From contig CAKTFJ010000001.1 in the NCBI GenBank assembly GCA_934555825.1, positions 434,001-498,000 on the forward strand: a stretch of DNA of 64,000 bases, given 5' to 3'. Numbering within the stretch: the stretch's first letter is position 1; every line of letters begins with the position of its first letter. The stretch comes from an uncultured Hyphomicrobium sp. (lineage in GTDB: Bacteria > Pseudomonadota > Alphaproteobacteria > Rhizobiales > Hyphomicrobiaceae). Below the pieces are notes generated by a model. That model saw only the letters and a program-made list of their open reading frames with translations, was not told where the DNA came from and did no database searches. A program made the position numbers and the translations under genes. Below are positions 1 through 7,968 of this stretch, piece by piece.

Positions 1-1708
1 CCTGCGACCGCAGGACGACCTCGTTCACCAGCTCCGGCACGGGCAGCGACTTTGCGCGAGCAAGAACGGCGTTGAACGCTTCAGGCTTGAGGCCGGTGTT
101 GGCTGCGAGCTTCATGTCGAGCGTGTCGAGAAAATCCTTCAGCGCCTTCAGCTTCTCTTTCGAGGGCTGATCGTGCACGCGGTAGATGAGCGGTGTCTTG
201 GCCTGCTCCAACGTTTCGGCGGCGGCGACGTTGGCCTGGATCATGAACTCTTCGATCAGCCGATGGGCGTCGAGCCGTTCCGGGACGACGACGCGCGCGA
301 CACGGCCGGTCTCGTCGAGCACGATCTTGCGTTCGGGGAGATCGAGATCCAGGGGACCACGGGCCTCGCGGGCGCGCGAGAGGGCGGCGTAGGCGTTCCA
401 TAGCGGCAGCAGGGCGCGTTCCATCAAGGGCGCGCACTTCTCGCTGATGTGCCCGTCGATGGCGGCCTGTGCCTCCTGGTAGCTGAGCTTGGCCGCGCTC
501 TTCATCACCGCACGCAGAAACGTGTGGCGGCGCTTCTTGCCGTGGACGTCGAAGATCATGCGCACGGCGAGCGTGGGGCGCTCCTCGGCTTCGCGCAGCG
601 AGCAGAGGTTGTTCGAGATGCGCTCGGGCAGCATCGGCACGACGCGATCCGGGAAATAGACCGAGTTGCCGCGAAGACGCGCCTCCTTGTCGAGGTGGCT
701 TCCCGGCCGGACGTAGTGGGCGACGTCTGCGATGGCGACGATGACGATATGGCCGCCGGGGTTTTTCGGATCAGGATCGGGCTCGGCGTGGACGGCGTCG
801 TCGTGATCGCGCGCATCCGTGGGATCGATGGTGATCAGCGGGACATCGCGCAGGTCGGTGCGGCCATCGGCGGTGAAGGCTTCGAGCGCTTCGCTTTCGG
901 CGATGACGGGTGCCGGGAAGTCATCCGGCAACCCGTGCGCGTGCACTGCGATCAGGCTGATCTTGCGCTGATCGTCGGGGTTGCCGAGGCTTTCGAGGAC
1001 GCGGGCTTCGGCTATCGAGCGGCGGTCGCGCGCGGAGAGATCGAAGCGGACGAGATCTCCGTCGCTTGCTTTCTCGTCGTTGCCGGGGCGGACGGCCCAG
1101 GCGCGCAGCTCGCGACGGTCGATCGGTTCGATGGTGCCGCCGCCGCCTTTGCGGGTGCGGAAGATGCCGAGCTGGCGGCGGCGCTCGCGCGGGAGCACGC
1201 GGATCGGTTCGGCTTCATACGAGATGCCTTCGACGTCCGGCTGTTCGAGGCGGTTCACGCGGGCGAGCACGCGGTCGCCGATGGCGATCGCTGCCGACTG
1301 CGTGGCAGAGCGCGGCGTATGCGCCAGAAGGAGGATGACCGGGGGCTCGCCGTCCGCGTCTTTCCAGACGGCCGGGCGCGCCACGAGATCGCCGTCGTCG
1401 TCGCGGCCGGTGACCTCAATGACGGTGACGGGAGGTAGCGAGCCCTTCTCGTGGAAGGACTTCTTGGTGCCGGCCAGGAGCCCTTCGTCGGCCATGTCGG
1501 CGAGGAGGCGCTTCAGGCCTGTGCGGGCCGGTCCCTTGACGTTGAAAGCGCGGGCGATATCGCGCTTGCCGGCCGTGCTCTCGTTCTCGCGCAGGAAGGT
1601 GAGGATCTGCTCACGCGTGGGGAGCGTTTCGCCCGCAGCGCGCTGTTTGGCGGATGCCTGCCGGAAGCCTTTCGGAGCGGGTCGTTTTTTGGGTGGTTTC
1701 TTTGCCAT
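1..1708 (-). CDS. rnr: Ribonuclease R, 3' end of gene beyond window
   Basis: This is the N-terminal 569 or so codons of RNase R, the processive 3'-to-5' exoribonuclease that degrades structured RNA in the cytoplasm. Reading from the ATG at 1708, a basic Lys/Pro-rich start (MAKKPPKKRPAPKGF) leads into a winged-helix region (around residues 30-80), a cold-shock/OB region, and the RNB catalytic domain. The RNB metal-binding motif ITIDPTDARDHDDAV is near residue 290. The rest of the RNB domain runs off the left edge, so the S1 domain and C terminus are not seen. In many Rhizobiales rnr directly follows topA; here topA is on the same strand but about 6 kb upstream, with unrelated genes between. 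The family call is secure; only the 3' end is missing. Confidence 0.95.
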   Translation of the reverse strand, partial: MAKKPPKKRPAPKGFRQASAKQRAAGETLPTREQILTFLRENESTAGKRDIARAFNVKGPARTGLKRLLADMADEGLLAGTKKSFHEKGSLPPVTVIEVTGRDDDGDLVARPAVWKDADGEPPVILLLAHTPRSATQSAAIAIGDRVLARVNRLEQPDVEGISYEAEPIRVLPRERRRQLGIFRTRKGGGGTIEPIDRRELRAWAVRPGNDEKASDGDLVRFDLSARDRRSIAEARVLESLGNPDDQRKISLIAVHAHGLPDDFPAPVIAESEALEAFTADGRTDLRDVPLITIDPTDARDHDDAVHAEPDPDPKNPGGHIVIVAIADVAHYVRPGSHLDKEARLRGNSVYFPDRVVPMLPERISNNLCSLREAEERPTLAVRMIFDVHGKKRRHTFLRAVMKSAAKLSYQEAQAAIDGHISEKCAPLMERALLPLWNAYAALSRAREARGPLDLDLPERKIVLDETGRVARVVVPERLDAHRLIEEFMIQANVAAAETLEQAKTPLIYRVHDQPSKEKLKALKDFLDTLDMKLAANTGLKPEAFNAVLARAKSLPVPELVNEVVLRSQ

Positions 1709-1950
1709 GGGCGGCGACCTTAGAGGCGTTCCGCTCAGGATAGAAGCGGGTCAGCGGGCGGTCCGCAGCTTTTCCAGCAGGATGGCGGCCATGGCGGACA
1801 GCACGTTCGTACAAGTGCCGGGTCCGCGACCGCGATAATGAGGCTCGGGGTCTGGGGCCAAGAGATCCAAAAAAGAAGAAGACATTGGCCCGCCTGTTGT
1901 GTGCGGCGTTCGTGCGCTGGGCCGGCCGGCCGGGCCAGGAGGGGGAACTC

Positions 1951-2184
1951 ATGACTGTGTTGAGACGGCGCTTCCACGGCACGCCGCTGTGGATTTACGC
2001 ATGGTTCGTGCTCGATGCGCTGCTTGTGCTGACGCCGCCGCTGCATTGGGCGGTGACGGGGAGCGCTACGGTGCTCGGCCTGCCGGCAGCGGTGTTCTAC
2101 TTTGTCGCCGTGGCATTGTTCGTTTGCGCAAGCCTCGTTGCCGCATACCTGGCTGAAGTCGCTGCCGGGAGCTTCGAGCCATGA
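1951..2184 (+). CDS. Small two-helix membrane protein, probable symporter partner
   Basis: This 77-residue protein starts at the ATG at 1951, behind a strong purine-rich ribosome binding site (AGGAGGGGG). An in-frame upstream start at 1885 has no comparable site. It has two hydrophobic segments (about residues 12-32 and 40-66). Its stop overlaps the start of the following sodium:solute symporter in an ATGA, so the two are translationally coupled. Small two-helix proteins encoded immediately before SSF-family symporters (DUF3311/DUF4212-like) are known as small partners of those transporters. The size, topology and coupling fit that role, but I cannot assign the exact family. An auxiliary or assembly subunit of the symporter is the best inference. 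Confidence 0.75.
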   Translation: MTVLRRRFHGTPLWIYAWFVLDALLVLTPPLHWAVTGSATVLGLPAAVFYFVAVALFVCASLVAAYLAEVAAGSFEP

Positions 2185-3707
2185 TCATCACGTTCGGCGC
2201 GCTCGCCGTCTTCTTCCTCTCCATCGTCGTCATTCTCATGCTGAGCTGGATCCGGGACCGCACGTTCTCGGACTACGCGGTCGGCGGGCGCTCGTTCGAT
2301 GCGCGCTTTCAGGCGATGTCATTTCTCAACACCTACTTTCCAGGCGCCGTCATCACCGCCTTCGGCGGAATGGCCGCGAGTGTGGGGGCGCTCTCGTTCT
2401 ACTTCGTGACGTATACGATGCTGACCGTCGTGCTCATGTATCTCATGGCAAAGCCGGTGTGGGTGTGGGGCAAGGCGTTCGACCTCAGAACGCAGTCGGA
2501 CCTCTTGGCGCTGCGGTTCGGCTCGCGTCACATAAGGCCGATCAGTGCGGTGCTTGGGATCGTGACGGGGCTGCCGTGGCTGATCATGGGGATGCTGTCG
2601 CTGGGCTTCCTGTTTCAGCATCTGTCTCTTCAGTCGCTGTCGTTCGAGAACGCCGTGATCGTCGGCGTCGTGGTGATCGCGGTCCGGCAGATCTGGACGG
2701 TGTGGATGGGGATGCGCGGTGTCGTCATCTCGGACATGGCGCAAGGGCTCGTCGCTTACGTCGGCGGCACAATCATTCTGGTCGGGATGATCGTTTGGAT
2801 GGTGGCGGCAAAGGACATCACGTTTGCGTCGCTCGATCCGAAGATGCTTTCGATCCCCGGGCTTGGGTCTGCGGAAGGGCCGCTGTTCGTCTTCAGCCTG
2901 CTGCTGACCGGGACCATCGGCGGCTGGTGCTGGCCCGCGATCTTCGTGCGGCTTTATACGGCCGATGGGGTGCGCAGCTTGAAGAAGTCGGCGGCGCTGG
3001 CTGTGCCGCTCGCACTCGTGTTTGCGACTGCGCTGCTGGTGTTCGGAATGCTCGGCTCGCAAATTCCGGGCGTGGCCGAGAAGCCGGACGAAGTGATCTT
3101 CATCGTGAGCCTCGAAGCGGGCGGGCTTTGGCTGCTCGCGCTTGCGGGTGTCGTCGTGATGGCCGCGTCGATGGGCAATATCGACGGGCACATTCAAGCG
3201 ACGGGCGCGCAGCTTGCCAACGATCTCGTCGGCACCTACTGGACGCTCGATCACCGGCAGCTCATCGTGGTGGCGAAGGGCGGCATGGTGGTGCTGACGC
3301 TCTTCTCGGCGTGGCTTGCGACGCTCGAACTGCCGGCGCTGTTCGCGATTGCGATCCTGGCCTATCAGGGCGTGATCCAGCTCGCGGTGCCGCAGTTTCT
3401 CGGCCTCTTCTGGAAGCGGGGCAACGCGGCAGGGGCGATTGCGGGTATGAGCGTCGGCTTCGCCCTCGTCATCGTGCTCGAATATTTCTATCCGATGTCG
3501 CTGCCATGGGCGTATGGCCTTACGTCGGGTTTGATCGCGCTCGCGGCCAATCTCGCGATCTACGTTGCGGTGGCTTACCTCATCCCGCAAACGGATGAGG
3601 AGCGCGCCCGCGTGGACGGGCTGTTCTCGCGAATTGTGGATACGCCGCCAGAAGCCGAGGAGGCCTGTCGTTCACCGGATGCCCCCGCCAGCGAAGTTCC
3701 TGCGTGA
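2181..3707 (+). CDS. Sodium:solute symporter family (SSF) transporter
   Basis: This 508-residue polytopic inner-membrane protein has about 13 predicted hydrophobic helices and the layout of the SSF family (TC 2.A.21). The N terminus holds a first helix and then the typical SDYAVGGRS segment before helix 2, where SSF members carry a DYFLGGR-like sequence. The substrate cannot be read from sequence; pantothenate, proline, acetate and other organic acids are all possible in this family. It overlaps the small upstream membrane protein by four bases (ATGA) and is probably co-expressed with it. The C-terminal tail after the last helix is soluble and acidic. The next gene is convergent. The fold assignment is sound; the substrate is unknown. 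Confidence 0.9.
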   Translation: MIITFGALAVFFLSIVVILMLSWIRDRTFSDYAVGGRSFDARFQAMSFLNTYFPGAVITAFGGMAASVGALSFYFVTYTMLTVVLMYLMAKPVWVWGKAFDLRTQSDLLALRFGSRHIRPISAVLGIVTGLPWLIMGMLSLGFLFQHLSLQSLSFENAVIVGVVVIAVRQIWTVWMGMRGVVISDMAQGLVAYVGGTIILVGMIVWMVAAKDITFASLDPKMLSIPGLGSAEGPLFVFSLLLTGTIGGWCWPAIFVRLYTADGVRSLKKSAALAVPLALVFATALLVFGMLGSQIPGVAEKPDEVIFIVSLEAGGLWLLALAGVVVMAASMGNIDGHIQATGAQLANDLVGTYWTLDHRQLIVVAKGGMVVLTLFSAWLATLELPALFAIAILAYQGVIQLAVPQFLGLFWKRGNAAGAIAGMSVGFALVIVLEYFYPMSLPWAYGLTSGLIALAANLAIYVAVAYLIPQTDEERARVDGLFSRIVDTPPEAEEACRSPDAPASEVPA

Positions 3708-3758
3708 TGTCACACCAGAGTGTCGCGGGCCGCGCTTGTCGGCCCGGGATGCTTATTC

Positions 3759-4493
3759 TCAAAGCGAGCTTGCGGTGGGGCGGACGACGATCTCGTTCAC
3801 CTCGACATCGTCGGGTTGCGAGATCGCATAGGAGATCGCGCGGGCGATGGCATCGGGCGTGAGGGCTGCATTGCGGAGCCCCGCGAGCATGTCGCGCGTG
3901 GCGGGGTCGGAGATGTCGTCTCCGAGCTCCGTTGCAACGACGCCCGGCGAGATTGTCGTGACGCGAATGTCGGGGTTCTCCTGGCGCAGGCCCTCGGAGA
4001 ACGCCCACACGGCGTGCTTGGTGGCGCAATAGACGGCGGCCGTCGGCATCACCAGATGGGCGGCGATGGAGGCCACGTTGATAATCTGCCCGGACCCGCG
4101 CGCCTTCATCTCCGGCAGCACGGCCGCGACGCCGTAAAGGACGCCGCGGATGTTGACGTCGATCATGCGCTCCCATTCGTCGATCTTCATGGCGGCGACA
4201 GGGGCCAGCGGCATGACGCCCGAATTGTTGACGATCACATCCACGCGGCCGAACGCTTCGCGCGCGAAATCCGCGAAGGCCTGGACTTCGGCGCGCTTCG
4301 TGACATCGACGGCTTTGTGGCGCGCGGTGCCGCCCTTGGCCGTGATGTCGGCCACGAGCTTTTCGAGGCGATCCACGCGCCGCGCGCCGACGACGACTTT
4401 CGCGCCTTCTTCGGCGAGCAGTTGCGCCGCAGCCTCTCCGATGCCGCTCGATGCGCCTGTGATCAGCACGACCTTGTCTTTGATGCCACTCAT
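3759..4493 (-). CDS. Short-chain dehydrogenase/reductase (SDR)
   Basis: This 244-residue classical SDR has the Rossmann dinucleotide motif TGASSGIG at residues 12-19. Catalytic Ser142 lies in INVAS, and Tyr155 and Lys159 in YCATK. The usual NNAG motif is NNSG (89-92), a tolerated variant. Arginines soon after the second strand (GARRVDR) suggest NADP(H) preference. The start at 4493 is chosen over an ATG five codons upstream because GAGGAG sits at good distance before it. The gene is transcribed divergently from an AraC-family regulator, the arrangement commonly seen when the regulator controls an SDR target. The substrate is not deducible; homologues of this size are often annotated as NADP-dependent 3-hydroxy-acid or aldehyde reductases. 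Confidence 0.9.
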   Translation of the reverse strand: MSGIKDKVVLITGASSGIGEAAAQLLAEEGAKVVVGARRVDRLEKLVADITAKGGTARHKAVDVTKRAEVQAFADFAREAFGRVDVIVNNSGVMPLAPVAAMKIDEWERMIDVNIRGVLYGVAAVLPEMKARGSGQIINVASIAAHLVMPTAAVYCATKHAVWAFSEGLRQENPDIRVTTISPGVVATELGDDISDPATRDMLAGLRNAALTPDAIARAISYAISQPDDVEVNEIVVRPTASSL

Positions 4494-4703
4494 GATCTTT
4501 CTCCTCATTCAAGGGGGGTGTCGGCAACGTGCGCCGATGGCGGGAAGATGGGGAGACAAGTGCGGACGGCGGTAGACCGATCCTCTGCGCTTCTTGCACA
4601 ATTCTCCAGGAGTTCGCTGAGACGGGGGCTCGGATGTCGCCAGGGGAGGGGCGAACGGGTAAAGTGAGGGCCCGAAACAGCAGGGATTGCCGAGAGGAAC
4701 CCG

Positions 4704-5603
4704 ATGGCGGATATCCGCGAGCTTGCCGAGCTGATTGAACGATTTTCCAAGGAGGACGGAGCGCACGCCACGTCCATCCCCCATCTGTTTCTGCACCGGC
4801 TCTCGCATCCTTCGACGCCGCTTTACTCGGTCTACGAGCCTGCGTTCTGCATCATCGCCCAGGGGCGCAAGCAGGTGATGGTGGGGGAGCAGGTTTATCT
4901 CTACGACGCGTCCAAGTATCTCGTGGTTTCGGTCGATGTGCCGATCGTCTCGCACATCATGGAAGCGAGCCCGTCCGCGCCGTTCCTAGGATTGCGGGTC
5001 GATCTCGATCCGGCGGTCATTGGCGCGCTGATGATGGAGAGCGACGTGAAACGTGCAGCCGCCGCGCAGCCCGGACCGTCTCTCGGCGTGAGCGATCTCT
5101 CGGATGAATTGCTCGATGCAGTCGTGCGGCTTCTCAGGCTTTTGGCCACGCCGCAGGACATTCCCATTCTCGCGCCGCTTGCGGTGCGCGAAATCCTCTA
5201 TCGGCTGTTGCGCGGCGAGCAGACGGCACGTCTTTCCGAGATCGCGTTTGCTGAAAGCAAATTGCAGCAGGTGAACCGCGCCATCGGCTGGATCAAGCGC
5301 AATTTTCGCGCGCCGTTCCGAATGGAGGAGCTGACGGGCGCGGCCGGAATGAGCGCGTCCGCGCTGCATCAGCATTTCAAAACCGTGACGGGCATGAGCC
5401 CGCTCCAGTACCAGAAGCAGCTTCGTCTGCACGAAGCGCGCACGTTGATCCTCTCGCAAAGCGTCGATGCGGCAACGGCGGGGCACGCGGTTGGCTACGA
5501 GAGCGCGTCGCAGTTCAGCCGCGAGTATCGCCGTTTGTTCGGTGCGCCGCCGCTTCGGGACGTCGAGCGCTTGCGTGACGCGTTAAACTCGGCATCCGGG
5601 TAG
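4704..5603 (+). CDS. AraC-family transcriptional regulator
   Basis: This 299-residue protein has an N-terminal sensory domain of the AraC_N type (about residues 20-170, including PAFCIIAQGRKQV). Its C-terminal AraC DNA-binding region (about 195-290) has two helix-turn-helix units: the first around MEELTGAAGMSASALHQHFK, the second around AGHAVGYESASQFSREYRR. The ATG at 4704 follows a GAGAGG ribosome binding site. The gene is divergent from the SDR at 3759-4493, and the roughly 210 bp between them presumably carries both promoters and the operator. Regulators of this subfamily typically sit beside and activate an oxidoreductase gene, so the SDR is the likely target (inference). The inducer is unknown. 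Confidence 0.92.
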   Translation: MADIRELAELIERFSKEDGAHATSIPHLFLHRLSHPSTPLYSVYEPAFCIIAQGRKQVMVGEQVYLYDASKYLVVSVDVPIVSHIMEASPSAPFLGLRVDLDPAVIGALMMESDVKRAAAAQPGPSLGVSDLSDELLDAVVRLLRLLATPQDIPILAPLAVREILYRLLRGEQTARLSEIAFAESKLQQVNRAIGWIKRNFRAPFRMEELTGAAGMSASALHQHFKTVTGMSPLQYQKQLRLHEARTLILSQSVDAATAGHAVGYESASQFSREYRRLFGAPPLRDVERLRDALNSASG

Positions 5604-5633
5604 CGGCGCGTCGTCGGCACCGCAGGTTTCGCT

Positions 5634-6983
5634 CTACAACGTGTTCTTGTAGATGCGGCCGTCCTTCATGATGACGACGAAGTTTTTGTCGGGGTCTGCG
5701 ATGAGTTGGATGTCATCGAGGGGATTTCCGTCAACGAGGAGGATGTCGGCGAAAGCGCCTTCTTCGATGACGCCGAGTTTGCCGGGATAAGGATTGCGCT
5801 CGCCGGACATGGCGAGGAGCTCTGCGTTCGTGCCGGTTGCCGTCGCGAGCGTTTCGGCGGGTGTGAGCCAGCGTGTGAGGGATGCGAGAATGGCGCCTTG
5901 GCGCTGGGCTAAGGCGCGAGAAAAGAGCACGTCGGTGCCCCAGGCGGTCTTGATGTTGTGCTTCTTGGCGAGCTCGTAGGTTTTGGCTATGCCGTCCCAG
6001 ACCTGCTCGGCCTTGATGCGTTGGATCGACCCTTCAGGGAAGCCGAGGCGCATCTCGTCCGGAAGCGGCTGTAAGCTCAGCCAGAGGCCTTTCTCGGCGA
6101 TGAGCTTTGCGGTGTCCTCGTCCATCAGGAAGCCGTGCTCGATGCATTTGACGCCGGCGGCAATCGAGCGGCGGATGGCGGGTGTCGTAAAGGCGTGGGC
6201 GACGACGTAGGTACCCCAGTTTTCGGCCGCTTCCACAGCGGCGCGTAGTTCTTCCTCGGTGAACGTCGAGACGTCGATGGGGCTGAAAGGCGACGAGACG
6301 CCGCCGCCTGCCGTGAGCTTGATTTGCGATGCGCCCTGCATCAGTTGCTCGCGGACGCGCAGGCGCACTTCGTCGGGGCTGTCGGCGAGCATCGCTCCGC
6401 CGACCTGTTCCATGCGGGCGAGCGGGCCACCGACCTGGCGCGGGAGCTCGGAGAGCTGGCGGAAGTCGCCGTGGCCGCTCGTAACCGTGATCATCGCGCC
6501 GGACGGGAAGATGCGCGGGCCCTCTACGACGCCTTCGTCGATGGCTTGCTTAAGGCCGAACGCCGGGCCGCCCACATCGCGCACTGTCGTGAAGCCGCGC
6601 ATGAGCGTGTCGCGCGCTTCGGCTCCGGCTGTGAGGTTGTTGTAGCCGACGTCGCCGCTGATTGCTTGCGCCGGGTTCGGGCGGATCAGCATCGCGTGCC
6701 AATGCGCGTCGATGAGGCCAGGCATCAGGGTACGCCCACCGCCGTCGATGATTTTGGTCGTGGCGCGGCGATCGACGGGAACGGGATCGGGTGAGATTTT
6801 CTCGATGGTGTTGCCGCGTACGAGAACGTTGCGGGGTTCGCTCAGCGCGGCGCTCTTGCCGTCGAAGACGCGGACGTTTTCGAAGAGTGTGACGGCGGCG
6901 GGCTCAGGCGCGCGATCTTGAGCGAGCGTTGTCGTGCAAAGGAGACAGAGGAGCGAAACAACAGTCGAGGTGCGACAGAGCAT
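5634..6983 (-). CDS. Secreted metal-dependent amidohydrolase, imidazolonepropionase/prolidase-like
   Basis: This 449-residue protein begins with a Sec signal peptide (residues 1-21, cleavage around LAQ-D), so it is likely periplasmic. The mature part is an amidohydrolase-superfamily TIM barrel. It shows the HxH metal motif in IDAHWHAM (His94, His96), later histidines in VVAHAF and IEHGF, and the terminal metal-site aspartate in WGTDVLF. The C-terminal beta-sandwich segment (GAFADILLVDGNPL) is typical of the superfamily. Close relatives are annotated as Xaa-Pro dipeptidase-like or imidazolonepropionase-like hydrolases; the substrate is not known. The start ATG has a perfect AAGGAG site upstream. 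It is convergent with the AraC gene and lies alone. Confidence 0.88.
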   Translation of the reverse strand: MLCRTSTVVSLLCLLCTTTLAQDRAPEPAAVTLFENVRVFDGKSAALSEPRNVLVRGNTIEKISPDPVPVDRRATTKIIDGGGRTLMPGLIDAHWHAMLIRPNPAQAISGDVGYNNLTAGAEARDTLMRGFTTVRDVGGPAFGLKQAIDEGVVEGPRIFPSGAMITVTSGHGDFRQLSELPRQVGGPLARMEQVGGAMLADSPDEVRLRVREQLMQGASQIKLTAGGGVSSPFSPIDVSTFTEEELRAAVEAAENWGTYVVAHAFTTPAIRRSIAAGVKCIEHGFLMDEDTAKLIAEKGLWLSLQPLPDEMRLGFPEGSIQRIKAEQVWDGIAKTYELAKKHNIKTAWGTDVLFSRALAQRQGAILASLTRWLTPAETLATATGTNAELLAMSGERNPYPGKLGVIEEGAFADILLVDGNPLDDIQLIADPDKNFVVIMKDGRIYKNTL

Positions 6984-7320
6984 AGTGCTTCTCCTTCTGC
7001 GTTCCCCCGATCTCTTCTCTCAATATCTAAAGCTTTCGCCCGCTCGTGGCTAGCCGCGGGATCGGCCGGCGCCGGCACCGTTAACACCAGCTATGATTCC
7101 GGCCAGAACCGGGGTGCTGCATGGACGGAGCACGACTGTCACAGTCACGAGAATCGATCTTGCCGATGGTGCGAGGGCTGCCTTACGCTCCACTCGCCAG
7201 CTCGCATGCGGCTGAAAAGCCGCCCTGCTGACGGGGCGCACCGTCATGAGGCGGTGTCCCGTATCGGCATGCCACGAACGAGACGCATGCGAGGCCGGTG
7301 CTCAAGATGAGGTTTGAGGC
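6984..7320. other. Non-coding divergent region
   Basis: This 337-bp stretch lies between the divergent amidohydrolase and DUF1523-like genes. No credible coding frame was found; two short open frames have neither a ribosome binding site nor recognisable sequence. It holds a 13-bp palindrome (GACTGT-C-ACAGTC, 7134-7146) and a GAAA-loop hairpin (GCGGCT/AGCCGC, 7209-7224). Either could be an operator or a structured leader, but nothing links them to a known regulator. Confidence 0.5.
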
Positions 7321-7899
7321 ATGCTCTACGCCTGGATGTCTTACGGCTACATTGTGCTGGTCGCAATTTGCGTGCTTGCCTATGTTCTATGGCGCAGGGG
7401 GGATGCGCTTCTTGCCATCGCGGCGGTGGTGGTGGGTCTTCCGCTCTGGTTCGCATGGGAATATGCGCGTCCCACGTGGACGACCGCCGTCGTGACCGGA
7501 ACCGAAGTGCGCCGCAGCGATCCCGATGCAAGCGGCAATACCAGCGACATCCGATACATTTACATACGCAATAGGTCCGACCGGGGTCTTGAGCTGGTCA
7601 ACGAGGATTCCTGGTGGTGGTTGAAGCGCAATAGCGACCGGGTCTTCAACGATGCCAAGACGGCGGAGGCGCGCAATACAGAAGTCACCCTCATGTGGAA
7701 CAGGTGGCGCTCGACACTTTTCTCGTTCTACCCGAACGTGATTGCCATCGGACCCGCCGGCGCTTGGCCGCTGTGGTCGGTGCGGACGCTGACCTTCTAT
7801 GGCCTTTCGGTGCTTCTCTGGCTTGCCTACTTCTATGGCTTTATCAGGCTGCACCGGTGGAGTTCCTCGGAGGATGCTTCCAGTCTCGATCGGGCGTAG
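7321..7899 (+). CDS. DUF1523-like membrane protein
   Basis: This 192-residue protein has two N-terminal hydrophobic segments (about residues 6-24 and 30-46), a middle domain of about 90 residues and a C-terminal helix (about 152-170). The middle portion (VTGTEVRRSDPD, IRYIYIRNRSDRGLELVNED, WWWLKRNSD) resembles the DUF1523 family of uncharacterised proteobacterial membrane proteins, where a GTEVKR-like motif follows the transmembrane part. That resemblance is from memory and not from a search. The ATG at 7321 follows TTTGAGG. It is convergent with topA and has no obvious operon partner. Function unknown. Confidence 0.7.
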   Translation: MLYAWMSYGYIVLVAICVLAYVLWRRGDALLAIAAVVVGLPLWFAWEYARPTWTTAVVTGTEVRRSDPDASGNTSDIRYIYIRNRSDRGLELVNEDSWWWLKRNSDRVFNDAKTAEARNTEVTLMWNRWRSTLFSFYPNVIAIGPAGAWPLWSVRTLTFYGLSVLLWLAYFYGFIRLHRWSSSEDASSLDRA

Positions 7900-7968
7900 G
7901 TTCGCGCGTCGTCGGCCATGAGGAGGTAGACGCCGACAGTTCGCATTGCTGCTGTGGGGCGGTCGGCG

